NCBI RefSeq assembly: GCF_030462475.1
Contig: NZ_JASMRZ010000015.1
Span: 11,218 to 71,895, forward strand
DNA: 60,678 nucleotides
Direction of reading: 5' to 3'
DNA from: Variovorax sp. CAN15
Lineage (GTDB): Bacteria; Pseudomonadota; Gammaproteobacteria; Burkholderiales; Burkholderiaceae_C
Of this stretch, positions 1 through 7,611 are shown one piece after another (within the stretch, counting starts at the first letter, position 1; each line of letters opens with the position of its first letter). Both the position numbers and the translations under genes were made by a program. The notes under the pieces were generated by a model. It saw nothing but the letters and a program-made list of their open reading frames with translations, was not told where the DNA came from and made no database searches.

Positions 1-29
1 GCGGGGGCGGGAGAAATGCGGAAACGGAG

Positions 30-737
30 TCAGCGTCTCAGCGCCGCCGTCAGCGCCGATGGCGAGCGGTAGCCCGTGCGCCGCGCCGTCTCCGCCACGC
101 TCATGCCGCCCAGCCGCAGCTCGCGCGCATGCGCCAGCCGCAGCGAGCGCAGCCACTGCATCGCGCCCATGCCCTGCTCGTCGCGGCAGCGCTGCGCGAA
201 CTGGCTCGGGCTCAGGCAGGCAACGTCAGCCAGGTCGGCCACGCCCAGCGGTTCGTGCCAGCGGGCCCGCGCCCAGTCGGCGAGCAAGGTCCAGTCGATG
301 CGTCGACGGCGTGAATCAGCAGATGCCGGCGCGGGGCTCCAGGCCTCCAGCAGCAGCGCGGGGCCGTGCTGCAAGGCCAGGGCCGAGGCCTGCGGCTGCC
401 TCATGCATTGCGCCAGGTAGCGCGCCAGCGCGTGCAGTTGCGGCGCGCCGGGCGGTGCACGCTCGGCGCAGCGGGCCCATGCCGGATGTGTGGTGTCGAG
501 CACCAGGCACAGGCTGCCGTGCTTGCGCGCGCTGAAGTCGTGCCGGTCGCCCGGGGCGACCACCTGCGCCTCGCCCACGCCGATGCCGGCGCCCCGGCCT
601 TCCACTTCGATTTCAAGCACGCCGTCGAGGCCGATCAGCACCTGGAAGTGGTCGTGCGCATGGCTGCCGTGCGAGTGGCCGTAGTCGCGCAGGGCGAGTT
701 CATGGTGGGGCGACGGGGAGGAACCGGGGACAGGCAT
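30..737 (-). CDS. AraC-family transcriptional regulator with N-terminal cupin
   Basis: The 235-residue protein has an N-terminal cupin-like half rich in His (HSHGSHAHDHFQVL, about residues 21-34, then a GDRHDF stretch near 63-68) and a C-terminal AraC DNA-binding half (about 145-235) with two helix-turn-helix regions (LGVADLADVACLSPSQFAQR and MSVAETARRTGYRSPSALTA). The family binds a small ligand through the cupin and activates nearby promoters. The length is normal for short cupin AraC proteins. It is the last gene of a minus-strand run and lies 50 bases after the stop of the tandem-domain gene, so it may be co-transcribed with the transporter genes. The ligand cannot be told from the sequence. 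Confidence 0.9.
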   Translation of the reverse strand: MPVPGSSPSPHHELALRDYGHSHGSHAHDHFQVLIGLDGVLEIEVEGRGAGIGVGEAQVVAPGDRHDFSARKHGSLCLVLDTTHPAWARCAERAPPGAPQLHALARYLAQCMRQPQASALALQHGPALLLEAWSPAPASADSRRRRIDWTLLADWARARWHEPLGVADLADVACLSPSQFAQRCRDEQGMGAMQWLRSLRLAHARELRLGGMSVAETARRTGYRSPSALTAALRR

Positions 738-787
738 GGGATGTCATGGATTGTCCGCGCAGCGCCCCGGCAATGCCACAGGCAGCA

Positions 788-1339
788 TCAGCTTCCGTCG
801 ACGTCCTGCAGCGCCTGCCCGTTGACGCGCACCGCTTCGACCACGCGCCCCTGGCCCGTCGCCAGCGGCTGTGAGCGGCCCTCGGCCCGCACCTTGTCGC
901 CGACCTTCAGGGCCAGCCGCGCGAGGCCGTCGGGCTTTGTGTGGACGAAGTCGCCGGTGTCCAGCACCACGCCATTGGCCTGTCCGTGGCGCGCGTAGTT
1001 GAAGCGGACTACCGTGCCGTCGATGCGTTCACCGGCATCCATCTGGCGCGGCGCCTTGCCGTCGATCGAGGCCAGCCGCTCGAAGCGGTAGACCGTGTGT
1101 TCGGCATCGCCTTTGGGCGAGGGGTCTTGTTCGATGCCCTCGATCACCAGCGCCTGGCCGGCCTGCAGGCCGGCAAACGCGTGCGCGGCGCATTCGTCGT
1201 GGCGATCGAACACGAACTGCGTAGGCACGCCGTCGGTGTCGATCAGCACGCCTTCGATGTGGCCCTTGGGGCTGTAGACCAGGTGCTGGAAGCGGCCTTC
1301 GACCGACCAGACGTCGAGGGTGTCATGAGGATGTGGCAC
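788..1339 (-). CDS. Uncharacterised cytoplasmic protein with two similar beta-rich (OB-like) domains
   Basis: The protein has 183 residues and no signal peptide. Two halves share one pattern: a strand, then a G-x-x-x-G-V-hydrophobic-D turn, then L-x-x-G-x-x-hydrophobic-x-x-x-G. Half 1 is about residues 13-91 (GHIEGVLIDTDG, then LQAGQALVIEG); half 2 is about 105-175 (GQANGVVLDTG, then LKVGDKVRAEG). This looks like a small beta-barrel repeat of OB-fold type, but I do not recognise a named family. The exported protein at 3846-4556 has the same two-domain plan. It sits between the SLC13-type permease (43 bases upstream) and the AraC gene. Function unknown. Confidence 0.75.
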   Translation of the reverse strand: MPHPHDTLDVWSVEGRFQHLVYSPKGHIEGVLIDTDGVPTQFVFDRHDECAAHAFAGLQAGQALVIEGIEQDPSPKGDAEHTVYRFERLASIDGKAPRQMDAGERIDGTVVRFNYARHGQANGVVLDTGDFVHTKPDGLARLALKVGDKVRAEGRSQPLATGQGRVVEAVRVNGQALQDVDGS

Positions 1340-1382
1340 GGAATGTCCTTCCTTGAGTGTGGTTGTGAACCGGAAAGCGCGA

Positions 1383-2567
1383 TCAACCGAGCCGCAGCAG
1401 CACCGCCGATGCCGCGCACACGATCAGGAATGGAATGCTGATGCGATGGAACTCGCGAAGCCCGTGCGGCACCTTCGCCAGCCGCAGGGCGATGAGGTTG
1501 GCCAGCGAGCCCAGCACGCAGCCGAAGCCACCCACGCTCACGCCCGCCGCCAGCGCGGGCAGGTCGTGCACGTAGCGGTCCAGCAGGATGGTGGCCGGCA
1601 CGTTGCTGATGAACTGCGAGGTGACGATGGCCGCGAGGTACGCGCGCCAGCCCTCGGCAATCGGCCACTGTCCCACCAGCGAAGCCACCGCCGGCAGTTC
1701 GGCGAGCTGGCGCAGGTCGACGAACATCAGCGCGATGATGGCGAGCAGCGCCCAGTCGACACCCAGCAGCACGCGGCGCTGGAACAGCAGGTAGGAGACG
1801 AACACCACCGCCAGGCCCGCCAGCAGCCAGTGCCGGTCGAGCGCGACGACGAAACCCACGAACAGCACGCCCGACAGCGCCAGCAGCCTCGGCTGCACCG
1901 GCGCGGCCTCGGCCGCCGGCTTGAGCGCGATGGCCGTGCGAGGCACCAGCAGCCACACGGCCACGAACAGCCAGAACAGCATGACGAGTACCGTGGGCGC
2001 CATCATCAGCATGAAGCCGCCGAAGCTCTCGCCGGTGCGGTGCCACAGGTACAGGTTCTGCGGATTGCCGATGGGCGTGAGCGCGGAGCCCGCGTTCACC
2101 GCCAGGGCCTGGAGCACCACCAGCCGCGCCAGCGGCAGGTGCGCCTGCGTGGCCAGCACGCGCGTGAGAGGTACCAGCAGGAACAGGCTCACGTCGTTGG
2201 TGACCAGTGCCGACAGCACGGCGGCCGTGGCGGTGAGCAGCAGCGCCAGCTGGCGCAGATCGGTGGTGCGCGCCAGCAGCCGCTGGGCGGCCGACTGGAG
2301 CATGCCGCTCTTCTCCACGCCCTGCGTGATGGCGAGCAGCCCGGCCAGGGCTCCCACGGTCTGCCAGTCGACCAGCTTGAGCCAGTCCATCGGCGCGCGC
2401 GGTCGCACGAAGGCGAACAGCACCGCCACCGCCACCAGCACCCAGAGCAGGCCGTTTCCGCCGCCTTCGTGGGTCGCGGGAGTTGCGGCCCCGGAATCGG
2501 CGGAAGTGGCGGACGAGGACAAGGACGAGGACGAGGACGACAGGGGGGACACGGTGTCTTTGGTCAT
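1383..2567 (-). CDS. SLC13 / ArsB-NhaD superfamily permease
   Basis: The protein has 394 residues and about ten hydrophobic segments. It carries two hallmarks of the ion-transporter superfamily: GSALTPIGNPQNLYLW in the first half, and a second re-entrant-type motif with FISNVPATILLDRY near residue 320. Such proteins move dicarboxylates, sulfate or other anions, or exchange Na+ for H+; the substrate is not readable. A Ser-rich leader precedes the first membrane segment. The chosen ATG at 2567 overlaps the stop of the MFS gene (ATGA, 2564-2567), which indicates translational coupling. Longer upstream in-frame reading only duplicates the MFS gene in another frame and is rejected. Confidence 0.85.
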   Translation of the reverse strand: MTKDTVSPLSSSSSSLSSSATSADSGAATPATHEGGGNGLLWVLVAVAVLFAFVRPRAPMDWLKLVDWQTVGALAGLLAITQGVEKSGMLQSAAQRLLARTTDLRQLALLLTATAAVLSALVTNDVSLFLLVPLTRVLATQAHLPLARLVVLQALAVNAGSALTPIGNPQNLYLWHRTGESFGGFMLMMAPTVLVMLFWLFVAVWLLVPRTAIALKPAAEAAPVQPRLLALSGVLFVGFVVALDRHWLLAGLAVVFVSYLLFQRRVLLGVDWALLAIIALMFVDLRQLAELPAVASLVGQWPIAEGWRAYLAAIVTSQFISNVPATILLDRYVHDLPALAAGVSVGGFGCVLGSLANLIALRLAKVPHGLREFHRISIPFLIVCAASAVLLRLG

Positions 2568-3829
2568 GGAGCTGCGGTGGTCAGTGCGGAGGCGGCCGGC
2601 GTGTTCGCCATCGAACGGCGCCGGTCGCGAGTTTCCGGCATTGCGAGCGCAAACAGCGTCAGCGCAGCGGCCGCGATGCCCGCCAGCATCACGAAGGCCG
2701 TGCCGTAGCCGGCCAGGTGCGCGACCGTGCCCGCCACCAGGTTGCTGAGCGCCGCGCCAAGCCCCACGCAGGCCGCGCCGATGCCCAGCGCGAAGTTGAA
2801 ATGCCCGCTGCCGCGCGTGATGTCGCCGATCGTCAAGGTCAGCATCACGCCGAAGATGCCCGCGCCGATGCCGTCCAGCACCTGCAGCGACAGCAGCGCG
2901 GCCGGGCTGTCGGCCAGCAGGTAGAGCAGCCCTCGCACCGGCAGCACCGCGAAGCCGATCAGGAAAATGGGCTTGCGCGCCAGCCGCGGCGCCCAGCGCC
3001 CGGCCGCCAGGGCAATCGGAATGGTGACCAGCTGCGTGACGATCACGCCGCCCGACAGCCACAGCGTGGCCGAGGTGCCGGCCTGCGTGCCGACCTTCTG
3101 CGCCACCAGCGTGAGCATGGCGGCGTTGGCCAGGTGGAACAGGAAGGCGCAGACCAGCAGCACGATGAAACGGCGGTCGTACCAGCGTGCGGTGGAACGC
3201 GGCGCGTCGGCCTCCTCGTGATCGGCATCGGCACCGCGCGCCAGCTTCGGATCGACGTCGCGCTTGCGGATCAGCATGGCCGCCGCGATGGTCGGCAGCG
3301 CCATCGCCACCGCGTAGAAGAACATGGCATGCGGGCCGAACGCGTGGCCCACCCAGCCGGTGCCCAGCGCCCACAGCACCGTGCCCGCCGCGGTGATCGC
3401 GGCGTTGCGGCCGACGCGCGCATCCAGCCCGGCGCGGCCCACCATGCCCAGGCTGACGGCCGCGATGGCCGGCGCCACCAGCGTGCCCGCGGCGCCGATG
3501 AGCGACTGGCCCGCCAGGATCACGCCGTAGCCCGGCCAGTTCGCCATGACCACGAGGCACACCGCGATGAGCGCGATGGCCCCCGCGATCCACCGCGGCT
3601 TGTGCCGCACGCTGTCGATCAGCGCGCCGGCCGGCGCCTGCACCAGCAGCCCGACCAGCGCCGAGACGAACATCACGGTGCCGATGCGCTGCGGGTCCCA
3701 GGCCAGCGTGCCGGCCATGAAGACGATCAGGAACGGGCCGACGCCGCCCTGGATGTCTGGCGCGAAGAAGGCCAGCGCGTCCAGTGCGCGCAGGCTGCGG
3801 CGGGAGGGGGCGGAGGACGGGGCGGTCAT
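2564..3829 (-). CDS. MFS transporter
   Basis: The protein has 421 residues and about 12 membrane segments in two six-helix halves, separated by a charged cytoplasmic loop around residues 195-215 (RKRDVDPKLARGADADHEEA). It begins ALDALAFFAPDIQGGVGPF, typical of MFS permeases annotated as efflux or unknown-substrate carriers. I chose the ATG at 3829 because it begins just before the first transmembrane helix; upstream codons are Arg-rich antisense of the neighbouring gene. It follows the exported tandem-domain gene by 16 bases and is coupled by ATGA to the SLC13-type permease. The substrate is unknown; the two permeases together suggest uptake or export of one compound class. Confidence 0.87.
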   Translation of the reverse strand: MTAPSSAPSRRSLRALDALAFFAPDIQGGVGPFLIVFMAGTLAWDPQRIGTVMFVSALVGLLVQAPAGALIDSVRHKPRWIAGAIALIAVCLVVMANWPGYGVILAGQSLIGAAGTLVAPAIAAVSLGMVGRAGLDARVGRNAAITAAGTVLWALGTGWVGHAFGPHAMFFYAVAMALPTIAAAMLIRKRDVDPKLARGADADHEEADAPRSTARWYDRRFIVLLVCAFLFHLANAAMLTLVAQKVGTQAGTSATLWLSGGVIVTQLVTIPIALAAGRWAPRLARKPIFLIGFAVLPVRGLLYLLADSPAALLSLQVLDGIGAGIFGVMLTLTIGDITRGSGHFNFALGIGAACVGLGAALSNLVAGTVAHLAGYGTAFVMLAGIAAAALTLFALAMPETRDRRRSMANTPAASALTTAAP

Positions 3830-3845
3830 CGCAGCGGCTCGCGGA

Positions 3846-4556
3846 TCAGAACGCCGGCACCGGCGGACGCGGCGCCGCCGGGCCGCGACCCGGTCCCCGG
3901 CGCGGGCCGTCGAACACCTCGCGCACGGTGGATGCGGTCGGGCCCATGCCCGTGGCTTCCAGCGCCGTGCCCTGCGCACCGCGCGTGCCCCAGCCGCGCG
4001 CGTAAAGCTGCGCGCCGGGTTGCAGTTGCGCGCCGTACGCCGCGCCGATGTGCGGCGGGAAGCGCACGATGGTCCTGTCGGCCAGCAGCGCGCCGTGCAC
4101 GTCGCCGAGGTCGTTGTACAGAAGGCGCTCGATGCGCCCGTCCGCCGTCATGGCGCTCAGCGCGGCCGGGTCGCGCCGCGGCGGGAGCATGCCGGGAACG
4201 GGCGGCTCGTCGATCACGCCGCGGCCGTTGGCGCTGAGCGACTGCATGCGCACCACCGGCACCTGGGGCGCGCGCCAGCCGCGGACCTGCACGGTGTCGC
4301 CGGGCCTGAGCGCCTGCATCACCGCGGCCGAGAGGTGCGGCGGAAACGCGACCTGCGTACCGTCGGCCAGCAGCAGGCCGTCGGCCTCGCCGTTCGGGTT
4401 GAGCAGCCATTGCTGGACGCGGCCGGTGGCGACGGTCTCCGCCTCCGGTGCGGCGACGGGCGGCGGCGGCGGAAGATGGGCGAAGGCCGGGGTGAAAGCG
4501 GTGCTGCCCGCGAGCAGGCAGACGGCGGTGGCGATGGACGCGATGCGGTGTGTCAT
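3846..4556 (-). CDS. Exported protein with tandem beta-rich (OB-like) domains
   Basis: The 236-residue protein starts with a clear Sec signal peptide ([20 protein letters not shown], probable cleavage after AFA near residue 27). Two repeats follow: about residues 44-105 (GEADGLLLADGTQVAFPPHL, then LRPGDTVQVRGW) and about 138-200 (GDVHGALLADRTIVRFPPHI, then LQPGAQLYARGW). A Pro/Arg/Gly-rich tail ends the protein. The start at 4556 is decided by a strong AAGGAGT ribosome binding site. The same domain plan occurs in the cytoplasmic protein at 788-1339. It lies between the sigma-54 response regulator and the MFS gene. A possible sigma-54 -24 element (4591-4606) and upstream dyads precede it. Function unknown. 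Confidence 0.75.
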   Translation of the reverse strand: MTHRIASIATAVCLLAGSTAFTPAFAHLPPPPPVAAPEAETVATGRVQQWLLNPNGEADGLLLADGTQVAFPPHLSAAVMQALRPGDTVQVRGWRAPQVPVVRMQSLSANGRGVIDEPPVPGMLPPRRDPAALSAMTADGRIERLLYNDLGDVHGALLADRTIVRFPPHIGAAYGAQLQPGAQLYARGWGTRGAQGTALEATGMGPTASTVREVFDGPRRGPGRGPAAPRPPVPAF

Positions 4557-4590
4557 GGTGACTCCTTGTGGATGAATGCCCCATGGACAT

Positions 4591-4606
4591 CTCACACAAC
4601 GTGCCA
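4591..4606 (-). promoter_or_regulatory. Possible sigma-54 promoter of the exported-protein gene
   Basis: On the minus strand this reads TGGCACGTTGTGTGAG. The -24 half (TGGCACG) matches the sigma-54 consensus exactly, but the -12 half has GTGAG where TTGCA is expected, so the invariant GC is GA. It lies 35 bases upstream of the start at 4556, next to a gene for a sigma-54-dependent activator. The site is a candidate only. Confidence 0.35.
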
Positions 4607-4658
4607 GCCCGCATTTCCTTTGAAATCAACGACTTGCGCGCGCCGAACGGCGGCAGTC

Positions 4659-4709
4659 GTCCGGTACGGAGACAGGAGGCGTCCGCTTTGCGGACACCCC
4701 CGGACGCCT
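4659..4709. promoter_or_regulatory. Cluster of TCCG/CGGA dyads, possible enhancer for the NtrC-type regulator
   Basis: GTCCGC-TTT-GCGGAC (4681-4695) is a perfect 6-bp-arm dyad. Nearby are TCCG-GTA-CGGA (4660-4670) and a longer inverted repeat AGGCGTCCG (4677-4685) with CGGACGCCT (4701-4709). The cluster is about 100 bases upstream of the transcription start expected from the possible -24/-12 element at 4591-4606, the usual distance for a sigma-54 enhancer. It also lies just past the stop of the response-regulator gene, so an mRNA hairpin is an alternative reading; there is no U tract. Confidence 0.4.
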
Positions 4710-4731
4710 TATCGCCTCATCGCCCTATCTA

Positions 4732-6093
4732 CTACTCGATGCCGTACTGCGCCAGCTTCCGGTACAGCAGCTGGCGGTGAATGCCCAGCCGCCGCGCGGC
4801 CTCGGTGCGGTTGCCCTGCGCCTGCGCGAGCGCGTGCTCGATGAGCAGCCTTTCGAGCCGTTCCACCGCGCCGGGCAGGTCGCCCTCCAGCCACTCGGCC
4901 GGCAGCATCCCGACGGACGGTGCGGATTGCGCGGGCCGCGCCTCGCCCATCGCCAGGCCCAGGTCGGCGCTGCCGATCACGCGATGCCGCACCAGCGCCT
5001 GGCAGCGCTCCATCACGTTGCGCAGCTCCCGCACGTTGCCGGGCCAGGGCCGGCTCAGCAGCAACTGCGCGGCCTCCGCCGAGAGCGCCTTGGGCGCATC
5101 GGGCGAGGCCGCGCGCCGCAGGAAGTGCTCGGCCAGCGGGATGACGTCGGCCAGCCTCTCGCGCAGCGGCGGCAGGCGTATCGACAGCACGTCGAGCCGG
5201 TACATCAGGTCTTCGCGAAAGCGCCCCTCGCCGACTGCGGCGGCCAGGTCGCGGTGGGTGGCTGCGACGATGCGCACGTCGACCTTCACAGGCTTGTGGC
5301 TGCCCAGCGGCGTGACCTCGCCTTCCTGCAGCACGCGCAGGATCTTCGCCTGCACCGCGAGCGCCATGTCGCCGATCTCGTCGAGCAGCAGCACACCGCC
5401 GTCGGCCGCGCGGAAGCACCCCGCGCGCTCGCCGGTCGCACCCGTGAACGCGCCGCGCACATGGCCGAAGAGTTCGCTTTCGAGCAACTCCTTCGGAATG
5501 GCCGCGCAGTTGACCGCCACGAAGGGCTTGTCCGCGCGCGACGAATACCGGTGCAGCGCGCGCGCCACCATTTCCTTGCCGGTGCCCGTCTCGCCCAGCA
5601 CGAGCACGGGCGCCGAGCTCGCCGATGCCAGGCCGATGCGCTTCTGCACCTCGCGCATCGCCTGGCTGAGACCGACGAGGTCGCCGTCGTCCTCCGTCAC
5701 GGCGGCGGCCGATGCCACGCCTTGTTGCTGCTGCTGTTGCAGTACCCGCCCGAGCACCTCGCGCACGGCGTCGCGGCTGATCGGCTTGGTGATGTGGTCG
5801 AAGGCGCCGAGCCGCATCGCCTCGATGGTGTTGCCCGCGCTCGCGAAGGCCGTGAGCACGATCACCGGCGGCACGCGCGCGAGCCGCGCGCGCATCGCCT
5901 CCAGCGTCTGCAGGCCGTCCATGCCGGGCATGCGGTGGTCGAGGAACACGGCGTCGAAGCGCGTGCGCGCCATCGCATCGAGCGCCTCGGCGCCGCTCGC
6001 GGCGTTCTGCGCGTCGTGGCCCAGGCCCTGCAGCGTCTCGGCCAGCGTGTCGCGGAAAGCGTCGTCGTCGTCGACGATCAGGAAGCGCGCCAT
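4732..6093 (-). CDS. Sigma-54-dependent response regulator (NtrC/DctD type)
   Basis: The protein has 453 residues and three domains. The receiver (1-118) has acidic residues 8-11, phosphorylation site Asp52 and Lys103. The AAA+ domain (about 138-370) has Walker A GETGTGKE (167-174), the sigma-54 contact loop GAFTGA (214-219), Walker B LLLDEIGD and the PWPGNVREL motif. A Fis-type helix-turn-helix closes the protein (EAARRLGIHRQLLYRKL). A run of six or more Gln (119-124) forms the linker. The protein should bind upstream enhancers and activate sigma-54 promoters once phosphorylated by the kinase encoded just upstream, whose gene overlaps this one by 16 bases. The candidate target is the exported-protein and permease run downstream. 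Confidence 0.93.
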   Translation of the reverse strand: MARFLIVDDDDAFRDTLAETLQGLGHDAQNAASGAEALDAMARTRFDAVFLDHRMPGMDGLQTLEAMRARLARVPPVIVLTAFASAGNTIEAMRLGAFDHITKPISRDAVREVLGRVLQQQQQQGVASAAAVTEDDGDLVGLSQAMREVQKRIGLASASSAPVLVLGETGTGKEMVARALHRYSSRADKPFVAVNCAAIPKELLESELFGHVRGAFTGATGERAGCFRAADGGVLLLDEIGDMALAVQAKILRVLQEGEVTPLGSHKPVKVDVRIVAATHRDLAAAVGEGRFREDLMYRLDVLSIRLPPLRERLADVIPLAEHFLRRAASPDAPKALSAEAAQLLLSRPWPGNVRELRNVMERCQALVRHRVIGSADLGLAMGEARPAQSAPSVGMLPAEWLEGDLPGAVERLERLLIEHALAQAQGNRTEAARRLGIHRQLLYRKLAQYGIE

Positions 6094-7559
6094 GGAAGCT
6101 CCAGTTCGAATCGCGTGCCGGGTTCGAGCGCGGCATGGCGCAGGTCGCCGCCGTGCGCCAGCGCCACCTCGCGCGCCAGGGCCAGGCCCAGGCCGGTACC
6201 GTCGGCGCGGCCCGTGGCGAAGGGCTCGAAGAGGCTGGACTGCAGGGCTTCTGGTACGCCGCCGCCGTCGTCGTCCACCCGGATGAAGAGCGCGCGCGCC
6301 TCGTTCGCCGAGGCCGAGAGCGTGACCTGCCCGCCGCGCGGCGCATGGCGCACCGCGTTGTCGAGCAGGTTGTCGACCGCGCGCGCCAGATGCACGGGGT
6401 CGAACACGGCCTGCGGCGGCTCGTCGTGCCGCAGCACCACGCGCACCTCTGCTGCGCCGGCCTTGACGCTCACGGTCGCGATGCGTTCTTCGAGCCAGCG
6501 ATGCAGGTCGACCTGCACAGGTGCCAGCGTCACCGGCTGTACCAGCGCCAGCAGGCTCTGCACCAGGCCGTCGAGCCGGTCGATCTGCCCGACGATCACG
6601 CGCAGCGCGTCGCCCTGCTTCTCGGGCGTGGCGGCCAGCGCGTTCTCGGCCTTCAGCCGCATGGTGGCGATGGGATTGCGGATCTCGTGCGCGATGCCCC
6701 CCGTCATGCGGCCCAGCGCGGCCAGGCGCTGGTCGCGGCTGCGCTGCTGGGCGGCTTCGCGAAGGCGCGCGCGTGCTTCCTCGAAACGCACACGGTAGTG
6801 ATTGAAGCCGTCGACGATGCGGTCGAGCTCGCGCACGCCGGTGCGGGGCAGCTCCGGCATGGCGCCGCCGTCGGCATCGCTGCGGGCCAGCCGGTTTTCC
6901 AGTCGCTGCACGTGGCGCAGCCCGCGCAGCAGGATGAAGCCCAGCCACAGGCCCGAAGCAAGCACCAGCAACAGCAGCACGCCGAGCCCGGTGCGCAGGC
7001 TGTCCTGCGCGGCCAGCGCGCCGCCGGTGGTGCGGGTCATGGTCCAGGCCGCGAGGTCGTTGCCCGGCGCCGCCAGCGGGCAGGCCGCGACGATCAGCGC
7101 CTCCCGGCTGCCGCGCACCACGTCGGTCTGCAACTGCTGCGTGCGGGCGGCCAGCTGCGCCACCTCGGCGATCAGCGGCTGCTCGGCCGCGGGCACGTCG
7201 CGCTTGACGCCGCCACCTTCATAGGTGGGGTAGGCATAAGCCAGCTGGCCGCCGCCGGCCTGCCACACGCCGCCCTCGACGTGCGGCGCCTCGATCAGCA
7301 CCAGCTGCAGCAGCACCTGGAGCAGGTCGACCTGCGGCTGCGCAGGGGCGGGCGACGAGGGCGACGAGGGCGACGGCGTGGCCGACTTGGCATAGCGCGC
7401 CGCGATCGCCCGGCAGGACTGCTCGGTGGCGCCGCGCGCCGCCGACATCTGCACGCCCGCGCTGCTGCGGTAGAGCGTGAGCATCACCACCGCCAGCGCG
7501 GTGCACATGCCGAAGAGCAGCATCCAGAAGAAGAGAAGTTGACCGCGCAGGGATTTCAT
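6078..7559 (-). CDS. Membrane-bound sensor histidine kinase
   Basis: The protein has 493 residues. TM1 is about 7-30, a periplasmic sensor part about 31-188 contains a Ser/Pro/Ala-rich loop (60-75), and TM2 is about 190-212. A HAMP-like linker follows, then the H-box with His291 (GGIAHEIRNPIATMRLKAEN), the N-box DNLLDNAVRHAP (396-407), G1 around Asp430 and G2 DGTGLGLALA (453-462). The ATG at 7559 is the first codon giving TM1. It is the cognate partner of the NtrC-type regulator whose gene overlaps its 3' end. The sensed signal is unknown; the architecture resembles DctB/NtrB-type kinases. Confidence 0.92.
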   Translation of the reverse strand: MKSLRGQLLFFWMLLFGMCTALAVVMLTLYRSSAGVQMSAARGATEQSCRAIAARYAKSATPSPSSPSSPAPAQPQVDLLQVLLQLVLIEAPHVEGGVWQAGGGQLAYAYPTYEGGGVKRDVPAAEQPLIAEVAQLAARTQQLQTDVVRGSREALIVAACPLAAPGNDLAAWTMTRTTGGALAAQDSLRTGLGVLLLLVLASGLWLGFILLRGLRHVQRLENRLARSDADGGAMPELPRTGVRELDRIVDGFNHYRVRFEEARARLREAAQQRSRDQRLAALGRMTGGIAHEIRNPIATMRLKAENALAATPEKQGDALRVIVGQIDRLDGLVQSLLALVQPVTLAPVQVDLHRWLEERIATVSVKAGAAEVRVVLRHDEPPQAVFDPVHLARAVDNLLDNAVRHAPRGGQVTLSASANEARALFIRVDDDGGGVPEALQSSLFEPFATGRADGTGLGLALAREVALAHGGDLRHAALEPGTRFELELPWRAS

Positions 7560-7611
7560 TCGCCGCGATCTTGCCTTGTCTTCGTGTCGCGGCGCGTCGG
7601 TCCTGGCTCTG

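Noticed and set aside
1353..4237. Plus-strand frames opposite the permease genes
   Set aside because: Gln/His/Arg-rich translations without membrane segments or motifs; the minus strand holds two clear transporters.
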